DNA of 64,000 nucleotides from Siphonodentalium dalli (taxonomy: Eukaryota > Mollusca > Scaphopoda > Gadilida > Siphonodentaliidae): positions 80,380,705 to 80,444,704 of the forward strand of contig CP136067.1 of the NCBI GenBank assembly GCA_032622095.1, written 5' to 3'. Below the pieces are notes generated by a model that did not search any database, was not told the origin of the DNA, and saw only the letters and a list, made by a program, of their open reading frames with translations. The translations under genes were made by a program, and so were the position numbers. How positions within the stretch are numbered: position 1 is the stretch's first letter; each line of letters starts with the position of its first letter. Positions 11,061 to 22,928 of this stretch are shown one piece after another.

Positions 11061-12839
11061 TTGAATGAAATTTATCAAGCTGGAGAGCCATTATAGGCAA
11101 AAACATCAGGGTGTAGAATGTCCAGTGAAGGTGGCTGATGTTGAGAAACAGAGAATGGTTAAATTAGAATGAACATATATAATAATTATCAGTCATTCGT
11201 AATTTGACCATTCTGTTTTTTCAAGCATCATCCAACTTTGGTGTACTTTCGCCACCAGTTAAACTCAAATACTAATAAATTATAACTATGAGCACAAGCA
11301 ATACACTCATGAGATTAAAAACATTTATCATGAAAAACTCAACACAACCAGCTGACACAACCAGTGAAACAACTTTAAAAAAATATTTTATCTAATTATT
11401 TATTCCAGACTTTGCACTGGACTTTGTGTAATGTGCGTTTATCCATGAAATGCACTCGTGTTTACTTTATATATTTGTTAAAGTTACTAGTTAAATTGAA
11501 GTTGTAAACACACAACACACCGGAAAATTATATGCTGCCCAGGTTGGGATGGGGTTTTCTAAATAAATGTTTTAAATCTCATATGAGTGTATTGCTTGTG
11601 CTGAGGAGACAGTTCAGCTCTTTTTGTTATGCAGTATTTCATAAAGTGTATGTCCTATATATTTCCATTGGAAGTGTGTCCTTTTAAGTGTTTTGACTGC
11701 TGGTATTAATATAGTTTCCTATGAACGATCCACTCCGATCTTATTGGATTTAATGGAGGCAGATGTAGCAGTGACTTTCTATGCAAAATGTATCAGATAT
11801 ATTCATTTTCATTTTATCATCGATGTCGTTCAACTAACATTTCTAAATTGAATTTTGAAAAACGTTGAAGCTGATTGAAGAATTATTTAAGTTACTTTAA
11901 ACTCAGGTGAAGTTTCAATTATCGTTGTGCAAAGTGACTTACAAAATCTGTATCTAATCTGGATTAAGAAATGAATGAGTTTAACAAGAAACTTTGGTTA
12001 CATTTTCTGGTACAAAATTACCCAAGTATTTCAGACTAGACACTTATCAAACTGTTTCTTGCCTGTTTTACAATATGCACTGTACGTGGTTAGATGGATC
12101 ATTTTAATATTAACAATAGCTAAATGGTTGTAGAATAGCGCATATAAATAAATAATATCTCATTATTTCACAAGTGAAAGACAGTCATGTTTTACTAAGA
12201 AAATGCTATTGAGACTGATAGAGATCCGTGTGAATGTCTGTTCATTAATAATTGGGTATGTAACACTGTAGCACTTTTGTCTTTTATAGTATTAGTAACT
12301 TTGTGCCAGAAACATGTTTATAGATTAGAGAACAGGCATGTTCTACATTTATTTTACACATTATTTCAGTTTTATATCAGACTTAATTGGAGAGTTGAAT
12401 TTCAGTTTGATACCACAGATAGTGGTAATGTGATATTTTATTTTACTTACTGAAGTATATGTGGTTTATTTGTCTTTAGAGTTCATTATAATATATTTAC
12501 ATACCAAGTGGTTATCCAACCCAGGTGGGCCAGCACAGATAAAAATTTCACGAAGGTGTACTTAGTATTAGAATGGACCAAATAATCAAAACATTCTGAG
12601 GCCAACCTGACCACAGATAACTGTACCTAGTATCTTGTGTGTACAATACGGGTGTTATTTAGATCATAACACATCAAAACAATCATTATATAGGCTAAAC
12701 AGCTTGTAATTAGGTCAAAAAAGGTCAAAAGGAAAACATTTGCAAGCACCAGAAAACACCGGAAAAAACGTGTTTTCAGGAGCTGCGACCCGCCCACCCC
12801 GCCCACCCCCCCGGCCTTGTGTCTGAATGTTTTTGCACG
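11061..12839. other. No gene recognised
   Basis: Plain AT-rich DNA of about 1.8 kb with no frame longer than about 60 codons. It could be the interior of a larger GACGTG-family copy (10.69-13.72 kb) or unrelated DNA. I see no transposase motif. Confidence 0.5.
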
Positions 12840-13440
12840 ACCCCCCCCCCTGCATCAGTCGGAAATTTCCAACCTTAGGAGGGTGACTGTGGTTGGAAAT
12901 TTCCAACACTTGGACAATTTGTGTCATGGTCCCTCCCCCGTGGCCAGTCAAAAAACTGCTAGTTAATTTAAGAAAATAATATTGTCATGCATTTGGTCAA
13001 CATTGTCATTGGAATTGTCATCAGTTGAAAATTTCCAACCTAAGTGGGGGTGTCGGGTTTGAAATGTCCAACTCTAGGAAGGTTTGAGGCTAGTCTAGAT
13101 GCTAGGATTTTGAGATTTTCTTGTTCAGATTAAAAAAAAATTGCACACCGGGCCGACGACTATCGTTGTCATTGTACCTTCCCCCATGGCCAATACAAAA
13201 CTGCTAATTAGTTTAACAAAACAATATTTTACTTCATTTGGTCAAACTTGTGGACTGAAATAGTCATCAGTTGGAGAGTTTTCCAACCTGAGGTGGAATA
13301 TGAGGTTTGAAAATTCCAACACCAGGAAAGGTTCAGTTGAGGCCAGTCTAGATGCATGCTAGGATTTAATATTTTCTTTTATAGTTTAAAAAATTTTCTC
13401 ACACCGGGCCGAAGAACCATGGTCAACCCGGTGTGTCCCC
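12840..13440 (+). repeat. Diverged tandem units of about 240 bp
   Basis: Successive units open with CATCAGTTGRAAATTTCCAACC (near 12853, 13018 and 13263). They contain GAGGCYAGTCTAGATGC, end with CACACCGGGCCGA, and are linked by CCATGGCCAATACAAAACTG. A further diverged unit sits at 14.285-14.45 kb inside the next family member. Confidence 0.7.
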
Positions 13441-13599
13441 GCCTCTTGCCCGTATCCGTGGGAATTTGTCTGGAGTTAGACCATTATATGTTATGATTTA
13501 TGCAATTGTTCAGGTTAAACTATCTGAATTTTCAAACCTGGAATATAGAACCATGTTTTTTTGAAATATATATAGGATATTAGGCGTGAGCACTGATGT

Positions 13600-13720
13600 A
13601 CAAGGGGGATGGGGCAAATGGAATTTGTGTTTGGGGTGATTCTGATTCAAGGGGGTGCAGTTGGAATTTCCCATGGTGGACACCCCCTAACGGAAACCAT
13701 ATAGCCACGTCCCTGGATAT
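13600..13720 (+). repeat. GACGTG-family right end
   Basis: GGGGGTGCAGTTGGAATTTC, then GGTGGACACCCCCTAACGGA, then AGCCACGTCCCTGGATATAG. The last block is the inverted counterpart of the GACGTG left end. The order matches 14.72-14.82 kb, and 6.49-6.6 kb in reverse. Confidence 0.6.
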
Positions 13721-13886
13721 AGAGAGGCAAACAGAACGATACCATATATATACAATATGCGGTTGCATCTAATTTGGATTTCTTGGGATGTCTTTAGTGC
13801 ACTTTTGTGGTTACGAGAGCTCGTTTCCCCCTGATTTCTGCTCAATATGTGGTCTTCTTCTTTAAAAGTTTTATATGATTTCAAAC

Positions 13887-14032
13887 GGGGGTGGCACCAG
13901 GATATCCCCGACAGGGGGGGGCGGGCTTTAGCTGCCGGGTTGACCATTACATAACTCACCGACGGGGGATGGCTATGACTCCCCGACAGGGCTGTGATGT
14001 AGCCCCTGACCCCCCCCCCCGGGTGCCACCCA
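13887..14032. repeat. Imperfect hairpin with GGGTGGCACC ends
   Basis: GGGGGTGGCACC near 13887 pairs with GGGTGCCACCC near 14021, and the two CCCCGACAGGG strings between them are direct repeats. It has a C run of 11 and may be a small foldback element. Confidence 0.5.
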
Positions 14033-14069
14033 ACATAACTTAGTATCGATTATTTAGCATGGTGTGTCA

Positions 14070-14815
14070 AGTAGGGACTTGTCGACAGGGGTGGTTATGC
14101 AGGGGTTTTACCCCCCAATTGTAGTCATACCTAATACCCCGAGCAAAATTAATTGGAAAATTCACACCAAAATTAGGTTGAAATTGTTCTCGTAGTTTGA
14201 TTTTCCAACACTTTCTTAGTGACGAATTTGTTATTTTTAGACCAACATTTGCATATTTCCCTTTCATTTGCAAAATTATGGACTCAAATGTCCATCAGTT
14301 GGCAATTTTGAAACCTATGGGTGAGTGTCAGGTTAATAATTTCCCAGAATTGGAAAACTTGAGGCCGGTCTATGCTATAGGATTGTCAAATGTTCATGTT
14401 CATATTTCAAAAATGTTCTCACATCGGGCCTAACCATCGGCCGACCCGTGCGTGTGCTCTGTGTCCTTGCCAGTAGTTACTCGCTAATTAATTTAAGAAA
14501 AAATAGATCGGGGTATAAATTTGTGTGGTGTTATACCACTAGATGTTAAGATGTTTTAATCTCATACTGGGCCGAACCATCTTTTGCACCCCCCCCCCCC
14601 CGCACGACAAGTGGCCACAATATTACTGGTTCATTTGGAATAGTCTACCATCTGGTATATAGTATGTGAGGGAACATTTGGGAAAAATCAAAGGGGGGTG
14701 CAAATTGATTTACGCAAACTTATGAGTTTGGTGTGGTTCAATGGGGTGGGGTGCATTTGGAAATTCCAAGGTGGAGACCACCCCAACGAAAACCCTCTAA
14801 CCAAGTCTCGAGTGC
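14070..14815 (+). mobile_element. GACGTG-family copy, about 745 bp
   Basis: Starts at GGGACTTGTCGACAGGGGTGG, carries AATTAGGTTGAAATTGTTCT as in the 10.69-kb copy, one 240-bp-type unit, a C run near 14590, and the right end GGTGGAGACCACCCCAACGA followed by ACCAAGTC. The terminal motif is degenerate compared with CAGGGACGTGGC. No coding capacity is visible. Confidence 0.55.
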
Positions 14816-14984
14816 CAAATATCCCACACTCAACCAGGGATGCCTCTCGCAACTTTAGTTTCTGCCCTCAGCATAGGCCTATTTGTTTCTTATCCGAGAA
14901 TACACTTCACCGGCGGGCCATGGGCGTAGCCAGCGAGGGTTTGATGGGTTCGGACGAACCCGCCCTTGAAAACAGAGTTGCCCC

Positions 14985-15110
14985 CGTCGCCTGACTTCCA
15001 GGGTTCGAGAGGTCGTTGGCTCGGGCAATTTCGGGGGTTCGTTAAATTAATGCATGATCCCCGAAGTTGCCCGAGCCAACGAACCATCGAAACCTGGAAG
15101 TCATGCGACG
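14985..15110. repeat. Long cruciform-forming inverted repeat
   Basis: CGTCGCCTGACTTCCAGG at the left is mirrored by CCTGGAAGTCATGCGACG at the right. GTTGGCTCGGGCAA (left) pairs with TTGCCCGAGCCAAC (right). The arms are about 55 bases around a loop of roughly 15 that is centred near 15047. A CATGGGCGTAGCCAG string at about 14918 recurs inverted at about 16563, so this may be the core of a hAT-like non-autonomous element; that is inference. Confidence 0.8.
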
Positions 15111-15648
15111 AGGGAACTTAAGCAGTCGGCAAAAGCATGATCGGCCTATACTAGATTATTTCACATTAAATTGAGGTCCGTATTTTTCAGTGAAATCCAC
15201 ATATATACGCCGGGGCGAAAATTAGATTTTAATGTGAATCAAATCAATAGTCACATGCATGGCATGTCGGCATATGACGTTGCTAGTCTAAAGTGGACAG
15301 CATTGTGTTCAGTTTCAACTAACGTGACGCTGTATGAATGTGTGCACGTCAAACTAGTGTTCACAGTCATGGGCAATTATGAACGAATATACAGTGTATG
15401 CAAACGCTACATGTATAGGATACATTTTTGGGTGTGAAGTTGTATTCCCGTGTGATCACGTTGTATGTCGATTCTTAGGCCTACAGTGCGAGGGTTCAAA
15501 CACAGTTTCTGAACATGAAGTCCCCCCCCAAAAAACAGGGTTTCAGTTGAAGTCCCACTCCTATCAACCAAAATGGAGCACATTATTAGTTGGTGTGTGA
15601 GACTGTACATGCCCAGTAACTTTTCGATATAGCCACAAGCACGTTAGT

Positions 15649-15812
15649 CCGATGGTTCGATTACAGGCCGGGGTACAGCGCGCTAGTCCGAGCCACTCCC
15701 ATGGTTCAATAGTCCAAGGGTTCAATGGTCCGAGGGTTCAATAGTCAGATGGTTCAAGGGTACGATACTCCGAGGGTGCGACAGTCCGAGGGTTCAATAT
15801 TTCGAGTGTCCA
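15649..15812. repeat. Minisatellite, unit about 16-18 bp
   Basis: Degenerate tandem units of GGTTCAATAGTCCGAGG type, about nine in a row, with substitutions (AGTCAGATGG, ATACTCCGAGGG, ACAGTCCGAGGG). No coding significance. Confidence 0.8.
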
Positions 15813-17735
15813 CTAGCGGGACGTGGCGCCGGGGATTTGCGGGTCTCCCCCCAACTTTGTTAAAAATTCAAGTTGGCATGCATTAGGTCAGGGTTATAGA
15901 TTACATGTATATAGAATAAGTCAAATACAGTTTGTTCATGTATATAGTGTAGGGAAATAAATATGCAGGACATTCCATGCTTTACATATCATGTTCTACA
16001 TGCATGTATATATAGATCTAACGATAATGGGATTGGCCTATATGCAATGAGTGATTTACTGTCGTTCAATTCCATATATTATATAGCCCACTTAAGCCAA
16101 TAACATAACCATTTTGAGTGCAGGTCTATACAAAACTTCATAAGATCGGAAAGTTATATCATATGCAGATTATATCTGGGGATGGTTGGGTTTTATCATC
16201 GTTCTTTATTATCCTAGTCAATACTACACGCGGTCACGGTCCCATGCATACATGGAGAAAACATTAGTCCACAAAACTTGATCATGTATGAAGACAAATA
16301 CTGCCATGTCATATAATAATTATTCTCACATAATCGGTAGATCAAAGTAAAACAGTATTACCTCTCTAATATACGTGCAGATATTACACAAATAATCGTT
16401 CGATGGGTTAATTTTTTGTTCCGGGGGAGCCCCCCCCCCCCCCCCCCCCCTCGGACACCCACCTGCGGGACACTCCCTCCTGCACCCTTCCCACGCGGCG
16501 CGGTCGGAGCTTTTCACCTCGGTCCTGTGCCCCTCAAGTTAATAATCGAACCCTCCTTTTAAAAATGCTGGCTACGCCCATGCCGGCGGCAATGTATTAA
16601 CCATACTCTGAAAGAAAACGCTTCCGTGACGATCACACGATAAAGTCGTGCTGCAAGTAAGACGATAATTGTGTTGTAGAAATTATACGGAAGACCGATT
16701 GTCACAAATTTCAACATCAAAATACACAGGGCAAGACTTATCGATCCAAACTGTGGAGTGTGTTTTCGTTGTGTATTTTTCGCATATACCCATGGTTATA
16801 TATAAACGGGCTACGAGCATCTGACTGCTAGTGTTTGTGGATGGATGCTAGATTTTATCTTTATTATGCGCGTATCGAATGAAATTCACAATCTGCGACG
16901 ATATATTGTTTTCATAATCACCTTCAAGTGATTCATTAAAACCCACAACTGATCTCTGCCCACTTACATATACTAGGTCTTACTTCACTGTCTCGCACAG
17001 TAAGATATATAATTACCATAATATTCCATTGATTTCCCAACAAGTGTGTCGAACTTATTGAACCTAAATATTCACGCGGGTCCATACATGTATTGGATTT
17101 ATTTGATTTTGAAATAAGCCCATTATATAGTTATATCCGTTATCCCGTTGAATGGCGCGGTCCGCAGCGAAAACACATTATAAAGAGCGTGAATCTGGTA
17201 AGTCGTGGCGATGAAAAAAAAGGTATAGATTTTTATAATGCCAATCTGGGCTTATTTCGTATGAAATAGTCCCATATTGAACTGTTTTAAAAACCGCGTT
17301 TTAGGTCCATATAGAGCGTGTATTGAGGTTAAATAATGCCAATATATGAGCTTATTTCGCTCACAAAAATAATCCAGTTATGTGCTTATATTTACATACT
17401 AAGTGTTGTCATCACTAAATCCAGCATTCTGATTGGTCGGCGCCCACGTGGCTAGTTGCAGTTATTTCTCGGTGAATGCGTAACGCCTCATGACACCAAG
17501 CTCATAACACCATCGATACGTCATTGGGTTTGGAAAGACGAACTCGTAATGTTTTGGGCGCATTTGAACTCGCGCAGGATTGACTTAATACATCATCGGG
17601 TTTCAATATGAAGAGAAGTTGTTCCTATTAACTTTTGCCAAGGGTGCTATTGGGTATTTTGGGCTGTTTTTGTTACGATACACTTTTCGATTTAAATACA
17701 TTTACAAAAGTGGCTTTTTCGCTAAATGTATATAA
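15813..17735. other. No gene; repeat fragments only
   Basis: Begins with a GACGTGGC left-end fragment (15817-15880, with CCCCCCAACTTTGTTAAAA). A C run of about 22 lies at 16429-16450, inside a minus-strand frame that is artificial. The right copy of the 48-bp inverted pair lies at 16782-16829. I see no coding domain. Confidence 0.5.
16782..16829 (-). repeat. 48-bp perfect inverted repeat, right copy
   Basis: The exact reverse complement of 10335-10382 over 48 bases. Flanking sequence is unrelated on both sides. Confidence 0.9.
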
Positions 17736-17900
17736 ATATAAGGATTAACTGTCATGTGGACTATTTTTATGGAGATGTAACCGTGAGGTAAGTGGTCATA
17801 ACTTGTATGTAAAACCCTTCGGGTTTTACACAAGTTATATCCACTTGCCTCACGGTTACATCTCCATAAAAATAGTCCACATGACAGTTAATCCTTATAT
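17736..17900. repeat. 165-bp near-perfect palindrome
   Basis: The left arm from ATATAAGGATTAACTG to AAAACCC and the right arm from GGGTTTT to CAGTTAATCCTTATAT pair over about 77 bases with few mismatches, around a 3-base centre near 17819. The 159-codon minus-strand frame that ends here reads through the palindrome and is not accepted. It is probably a foldback MITE or a recent inverted duplication. Confidence 0.88.
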
Positions 17901-18354
17901 ATCTACGATAACAAGCTGATGGAGCATGTTTTATCATGACTATAATAACAAGTGAAACGCCAGGCGTGGCATATATATATGCCATGAATATCATCTTGTC
18001 CAAAATTACGTGAATGCCGGATGAGATATATTGACGAATCGATCTGGAAAAATCCATCGCGAGAGTCTTTTTATGATTTATTAAATTCTTCTGAAACAAT
18101 GAAGCTAAAAAAACACATTCAAACTTTATAAAAATCGGGTTGAAGCAATTTAAATAACTATTCAAATATTTGGCGATCGTGGTGCTTACATGTGTACGTG
18201 CGTCTGTATGTGTGAACATGCAGACATTCATATATGTGAAGATCACGTCGTATTTTCTTCATTCATAGTACAACTATGCATATTATGTTGCTATTTTTAT
18301 GGTTTCTACGTGTTTTAGATATGTAAGATTTCATAACGAATAACGAATGTGCCA

Positions 18355-18776
18355 ATATATAATGTGTATGTGTATGTGTGAGTGTGTCAACCCAACTCTG
18401 TGAGGACATCCATATAGTAAAACAATGTCCTCACAATGTTAACAATTTTTTCCCTTAAGGCGACGGAAATTTGTATTTTTTGAAATTTTTGATATTTTTT
18501 CGTCCGCACTAGGCGGAAATGATACTACGCATGCGTTACAAAGATTGCCGTTATTTCGTTAAAGGTACCCTCCGAGTTTGGATATATTTACGAAATAACG
18601 AGGTCCTCACAACTACGGTATTGTTTGAATTTCTAAAGAAATGTCACCACAACGTATGTAATACAAACAAGGGTGTATATATATACATATATATTGATAT
18701 ATATGTATATGTGTAAGGGTGTGTATGTATATGTTATGTGTGTGTTTATATGTGATGATATGCATGTATGTGTGTG

Positions 18777-18831
<55 letters not shown>

Positions 18832-18880
18832 ATGGTGTGTGGGTGAGGGTGTGTGTATGCAAGTGTGTATATATATATTA
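18355..18880. repeat. TATG / TA / TG microsatellite tract
   Basis: TATATG and TGTG runs from about 18672, an uninterrupted TA run at 18779-18813, and a TG run after it. Upstream, TGTGAGGACA and TGTCCTCACA form a small inverted pair (18399-18437). The HTHTYIYIYIY frames on the minus strand are microsatellite translations. Confidence 0.9.
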
Positions 18881-20243
18881 TATAACTCAGTTTCATTACA
18901 GATAATAATCATGTACGTAATATTGGTACATCGTTATTTACAACATCTTGGTTTCAAAAACAATGACAAAACAGCACGATATATTGATCAGGATGTATAC
19001 CTAATGTAATTTCTTTTCTTTTTTGGTTCGCTTAGAATCTTTAGATAGGTCTGTCGAAATTTGATTTTTCTATTCCGGACATGATAATGTAAAATTTAAT
19101 CGTAACTGATTATTGTCTGCATTGTATTTTATCTATGTATACTTGTAATTACAGTACGTTCCAATATTCGGAACAAACCCTGGAAAGTTCTAATTTGTAT
19201 ATAGTGTATATACGTTTTCTCATGTACCATGTATAATGGCTGAGAATAAAGCATTACTTACTCACTTAGGCTCTGTTTATATAGAGTATGTATGCAACTT
19301 CTTGCTATTGTCATGTCTAAGAATATCCGTAACTCTGGAGAAAATCAATTGATGAACCCATTGTATAGGAGTATACTTTCACTTATATCGGTCTATCACA
19401 ATACCAACAGATATTAAAATCCAAATGTTACTACTTGAGTAGCAATGCTAAATCTGTTACACAGATGGAAAATCTTGCTATTTTTCAAGTCATACAACCG
19501 CAAATCCATGAAGGAAACCCTACGCGTGTCAATATTCTTTCATTACCTCTGCTCCATTAGCAATCCAACCAGCAGATGATCAGATAAATATGAACGAATC
19601 GAGGAAAAGTGTTTGTCTGTAGGAAACATTCAAGAACCACAAATATTTGCAAAACGATTGGATGAGGTCAGTTCGTACCAATTCGCGCAGGCATAGTTAA
19701 ATACCCCAACAGAAAAATGTCTTAAATTGTCTTTTAGACAATCATTTGGAACTGAAACAAATTTGAAAAAGTTTAAAGCGATGTGAAACACTCCGCTGCA
19801 ATGTTCTGAACGGAATAAGACATACTCATGCCAAAATAAATTATTTGATATCCAAATAGTCAGAAAACAGCTTCATTGTTACAAACGATATATACGCAGT
19901 GAACATTTATACGTATATAGTTCAAACGTTGCGTTCTCTGAACTGTTATAGTCGATGTGGTTGTAACTTTTAACAATCTTAGTACATTGCTACATGCTTC
20001 CAATGGCGACAGTGTTTGGGTACTAACTGAATGGTTTTATTCAATGATATAAGTATATAATATGTCTTTAAGAAATATGAACGATATTTTTAACCGCATT
20101 ACTTTGCCCCGTGTACCGGCATCGTTGCATATTCTAAATGCAGACCCATCAAACTTTAATCTAACAACAGGACCACCTGACATGCTGGTGTGGTTCAGCC
20201 TAACACATGCAGTATATATTCTCTTCTAAGATACCAATTAACG
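18881..20243. other. No gene; one probable retroposon tail
   Basis: At 19140-19270 the sequence TGTATATAGTGTATATACG, then TGGCTGAGAATAAAGC and ATTACTTACTCACT looks like a non-LTR retroposon or SINE 3' end. A block near 19776 (GATGTGAAACACTCCGCT) recurs, diverged, at about 32.96, 52.55 and 60.69 kb. No coding sequence is visible. Confidence 0.5.
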
Positions 20244-20711
20244 ATTCATAATCAGAAATAACGCTCCCAAATTACAATTTCTTTGGCTTCGGGGTAAAAA
20301 AATATTAGATTCGAGTCGAGGAACCCACCCATCAAAGGTGAGAGTGATCAGATATCGATTTTTGAAATTTGTTAATTTATCGAAATGCGTAATTATTTGC
20401 GGGCCAGAAAAGAGTCGTCAAATCGACGTGCTCAGACAAAATTGCGGATGAATATGGATAACTTTAAAATCAAGTGGTAATATACGGCCAAATTTCGTTA
20501 TACTCAAGTGATAATACGGCCATATTTCATTAAACAACATGTTGATAAATAACACGTTCTGTGAAATTTTATACCATAGTTGACAGCGGTTAGCATTATT
20601 TTGTTGTAATTAATCGATTCTGATAACAAACGCGTATTTTTGAAGAAATGTTGTTGTTGTTGTTGTAACTTGATGATATGGGGACTGTCTGATCGGAATG
20701 AGTACCTTTAA
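20244..20711 (+). mobile_element. TTAA-bounded MITE, copy 1
   Basis: A family member of about 470 bp. It contains TTGGCTTCGGGG, GATTCGAGTCGAGGAACCC, ATATCGATTTTTGAAAT, GATAAATAACACGTT, GTTAGCATTATTT and a TTG run. It ends GGAATGAGTACCTTTAA, with TTAA at the boundary. The left end is eroded. It faces the inverted copy at 22.49-22.93 kb. Confidence 0.85.
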
Positions 20712-20760
20712 GACTGCAATATAATTAAAATTGTCCCTGACCGGCTTCGGGGATCAAAAT

Positions 20761-21680
20761 ATGTCAAGAAATCTGTATACGGATGGTATATGTCAAGAAA
20801 TCTGTATACAGACCGTATATCTCAAGAAATCTGTATACAGACCGTATATGTCAAGAAATCTGTATACAGACTGTATATGTCAAGAAATCTGTATACGGAT
20901 CGTATATGTCAAGAAATCTCTATATGGTCCGTATATGTCAAGAAATCTGTATACAGACTGTATATGTCAAGAAATCTGTATATGGACGGTATATGTCAAG
21001 AAATCTCTATATGGTCCGTATATGTCAAGAAATCTGTATATGGACTGTAATGTCAAGAAATCTCTATATGGTCCGTATATGTCAAGAAATCTGTATATGG
21101 ACTGTATATGTCAAGAAATCTGTATATGTACTGTAATGTCAAGAAATATGTATATGGTCCGTATATGTCAAGAAATCTCTATATGGACGGTATATGTCAA
21201 GAAATATGTATATGGACCATATATATTCAGAAATATGTGTTTCGACCATATATGTCAAGAAATCTGTATACAGACCGTATATGTCAATCAAGAAATCTGC
21301 ATATGGACCGTATATGTCGAGAAATATGTATACAGACCGTATATGTCAAGAAATCTGTATACGGATCATATATGTCGAGAAATCTGTATAGGGACTATAT
21401 ATATGTCAATAAATATGTGTACGGATTGTATATGACAAGAAATCTGTATACGGACCATATATGTCAAGATATCTGTATACAGACCGTATATGTCAAGAAA
21501 TCTGTACACATACCGTATATGTCAAGAAATCTGTATACGGACAATAAATATGTATATGGACCATATATGTAATTAAATCTGTATATTGACCATATATGTC
21601 AAGAAATCTGTATACAGACCGTATTTCAAGATATCTGTATACAGACCGTATGTCAAGATATCTGTATACGGATCGTATAT
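20761..21680. repeat. 29-bp satellite array, about 31 units
   Basis: The unit is ATGTCAAGAAATCTGTATAC plus AGACCGTAT, with variants (CTCTATATGGTCC, ATATGTATATGG). It contains no stop in any plus-strand frame, and 29 is not a multiple of three. Long frames therefore open in all three frames, cycling through MSRNLYTDR / ICQEICIQT / VYVKKSVYGPY every 29 residues; the longest is 234 codons. That explains the apparent proteins without a gene. Near the right end some units lose TATAT or gain short insertions. Confidence 0.95.
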
Positions 21681-21879
21681 GCCACAGAAAGACACATTCA
21701 ATTCATATTTGAAATATAGGAAAAAATGAGGTTCTGACTTTTCTTAAGAGATTGATGTTGATTTGCTTGCGTCCGATAGAGTATGGATACAAGTTGATCT
21801 GACATTTTGTGTGGAACTGAACAAAATCAACATCCCTTGCTTATAATTACACTCAAACGAGTCAACTGGCAGATTAAAA

Positions 21880-22012
21880 GAGCATTAAGCTCACATTCCC
21901 AACGTTATTCTCGTAGCTCGGAGCATTAAGCGCATGCACATTCCCAACGTTATTCTCGTAGCTCGGTGCATTAAGCTCACATTCCCAACGTTATTCTCGT
22001 AGCTCGGTGCAA
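21880..22012. repeat. Triplicated unit of about 41-46 bp
   Basis: GCATTAAGCTCACATTCCCA followed by ACGTTATTCTCGTAGCTCGG occurs three times (starting near 21882, 21923 and 21969). The middle copy has an extra CGCATG. It sits between the 29-bp array and the inverted MITE. Confidence 0.88.
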
Positions 22013-22487
22013 GTTGCGTCTACAAAAAATGGAAGCAAGTTGGTGTCTGCAAGCGACTGGATCGGACGCCAGCTCAATGCCTCTACTCCGTAACGTCGCC
22101 GGCATCCTATAAGCGTCAAACTCCGTGCAGCGCCATCTCCGTTAACACTGTAATAGATCACTGCCCGAAGGATGGCACTTTGCTGACCGATACATCTATG
22201 TTTACGTATCGTCGGAACTATATGTTCTTCGATTATATACAGCATGTATATTGATAGTTCGGCGTTTTTGTCGACATAATATACCACCCTTCCAGAAATT
22301 ACGGTTCAAATGTACGTTAAAATGAGCCACTCAATGGAGTCTCAACCCTTTCCTTACAAATTGACGAGAAATACCATTAGAAAATGTTCAGATAATAAGT
22401 TCAACATATACTGACATAGTGTTTGTTGAACTTATATATAGGAACCCTTCTGCGCTTTTATTACCTTTTCGGTTGTCTGTATTCTGC

Positions 22488-22928
22488 TTAAAGGTACTCA
22501 ATCCGATCAGACGGTCACCATATCATCAAGTTACAACAACAACAACATTTCTTTAAAATACGCATTTGTTATCAGAATTGATTAACCGCTGTCAACTATG
22601 GTATAAAATTTCCCAAAACGAGTTATTTATCAACATGTTGTTCAAAGAAATATGGCCGTTTAATCACTTGCTTATCACGATTTTCCCCGTATTACCACTT
22701 GATTTTAGAGTTATCCATCTTTATCCGCAATTTTGTCCGAGACAGTCGGTTTGGTGATTCGTTTCTGGGCCACAACTAATTACACATTTCGAGAAATAAC
22801 AAATTTCTAAAATCGATATCTGATCACTCTGAGCTTTGGTGAGTGGGTTCCTCGACTCGAATCAAATATTTTTCACCCCCCCCCCCCAAGCCAAAGAAAT
22901 AGTCATTTGGGAGCGTTAATTCGGATTA
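22488..22928 (-). mobile_element. TTAA-bounded MITE, copy 2 (inverted)
   Basis: The reverse complement of copy 1 across its whole length: TTAAAGGTACTCAATCCGAT, CAACAACAACAACATTTC, GTTATCAGAATTGATTAACC, TTATCAACATG, GATATCTGATCACTCTGAGC, GTTCCTCGACTCGAATC. A run of C at 22877-22890 replaces the CCCCGAA of other copies. The TTAA is intact at the inner end only. Confidence 0.85.

Noticed and set aside
15640-15700. tRNA gene suggested by GGTTCGATTACAGG
   Set aside because: There is no A box or acceptor stem at the right distance; the string belongs to the GGTTCAATAGTCCGAGG minisatellite.
17767-18246. 159-codon minus-strand frame
   Set aside because: Its last quarter is one arm of a 165-bp palindrome. 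No domain, and no splice or start context.
20731-21572. Frames of 65-234 codons with MSRNLYTD / ICQEICIQT repeats
   Set aside because: They are translations of the 29-bp satellite, open in all three frames because the unit has no stop.
20750-21690. CRISPR-like array
   Set aside because: Units are contiguous 29-mers without spacers, in a eukaryotic context; the same holds for the 46-bp array at 50.06-50.71 kb.
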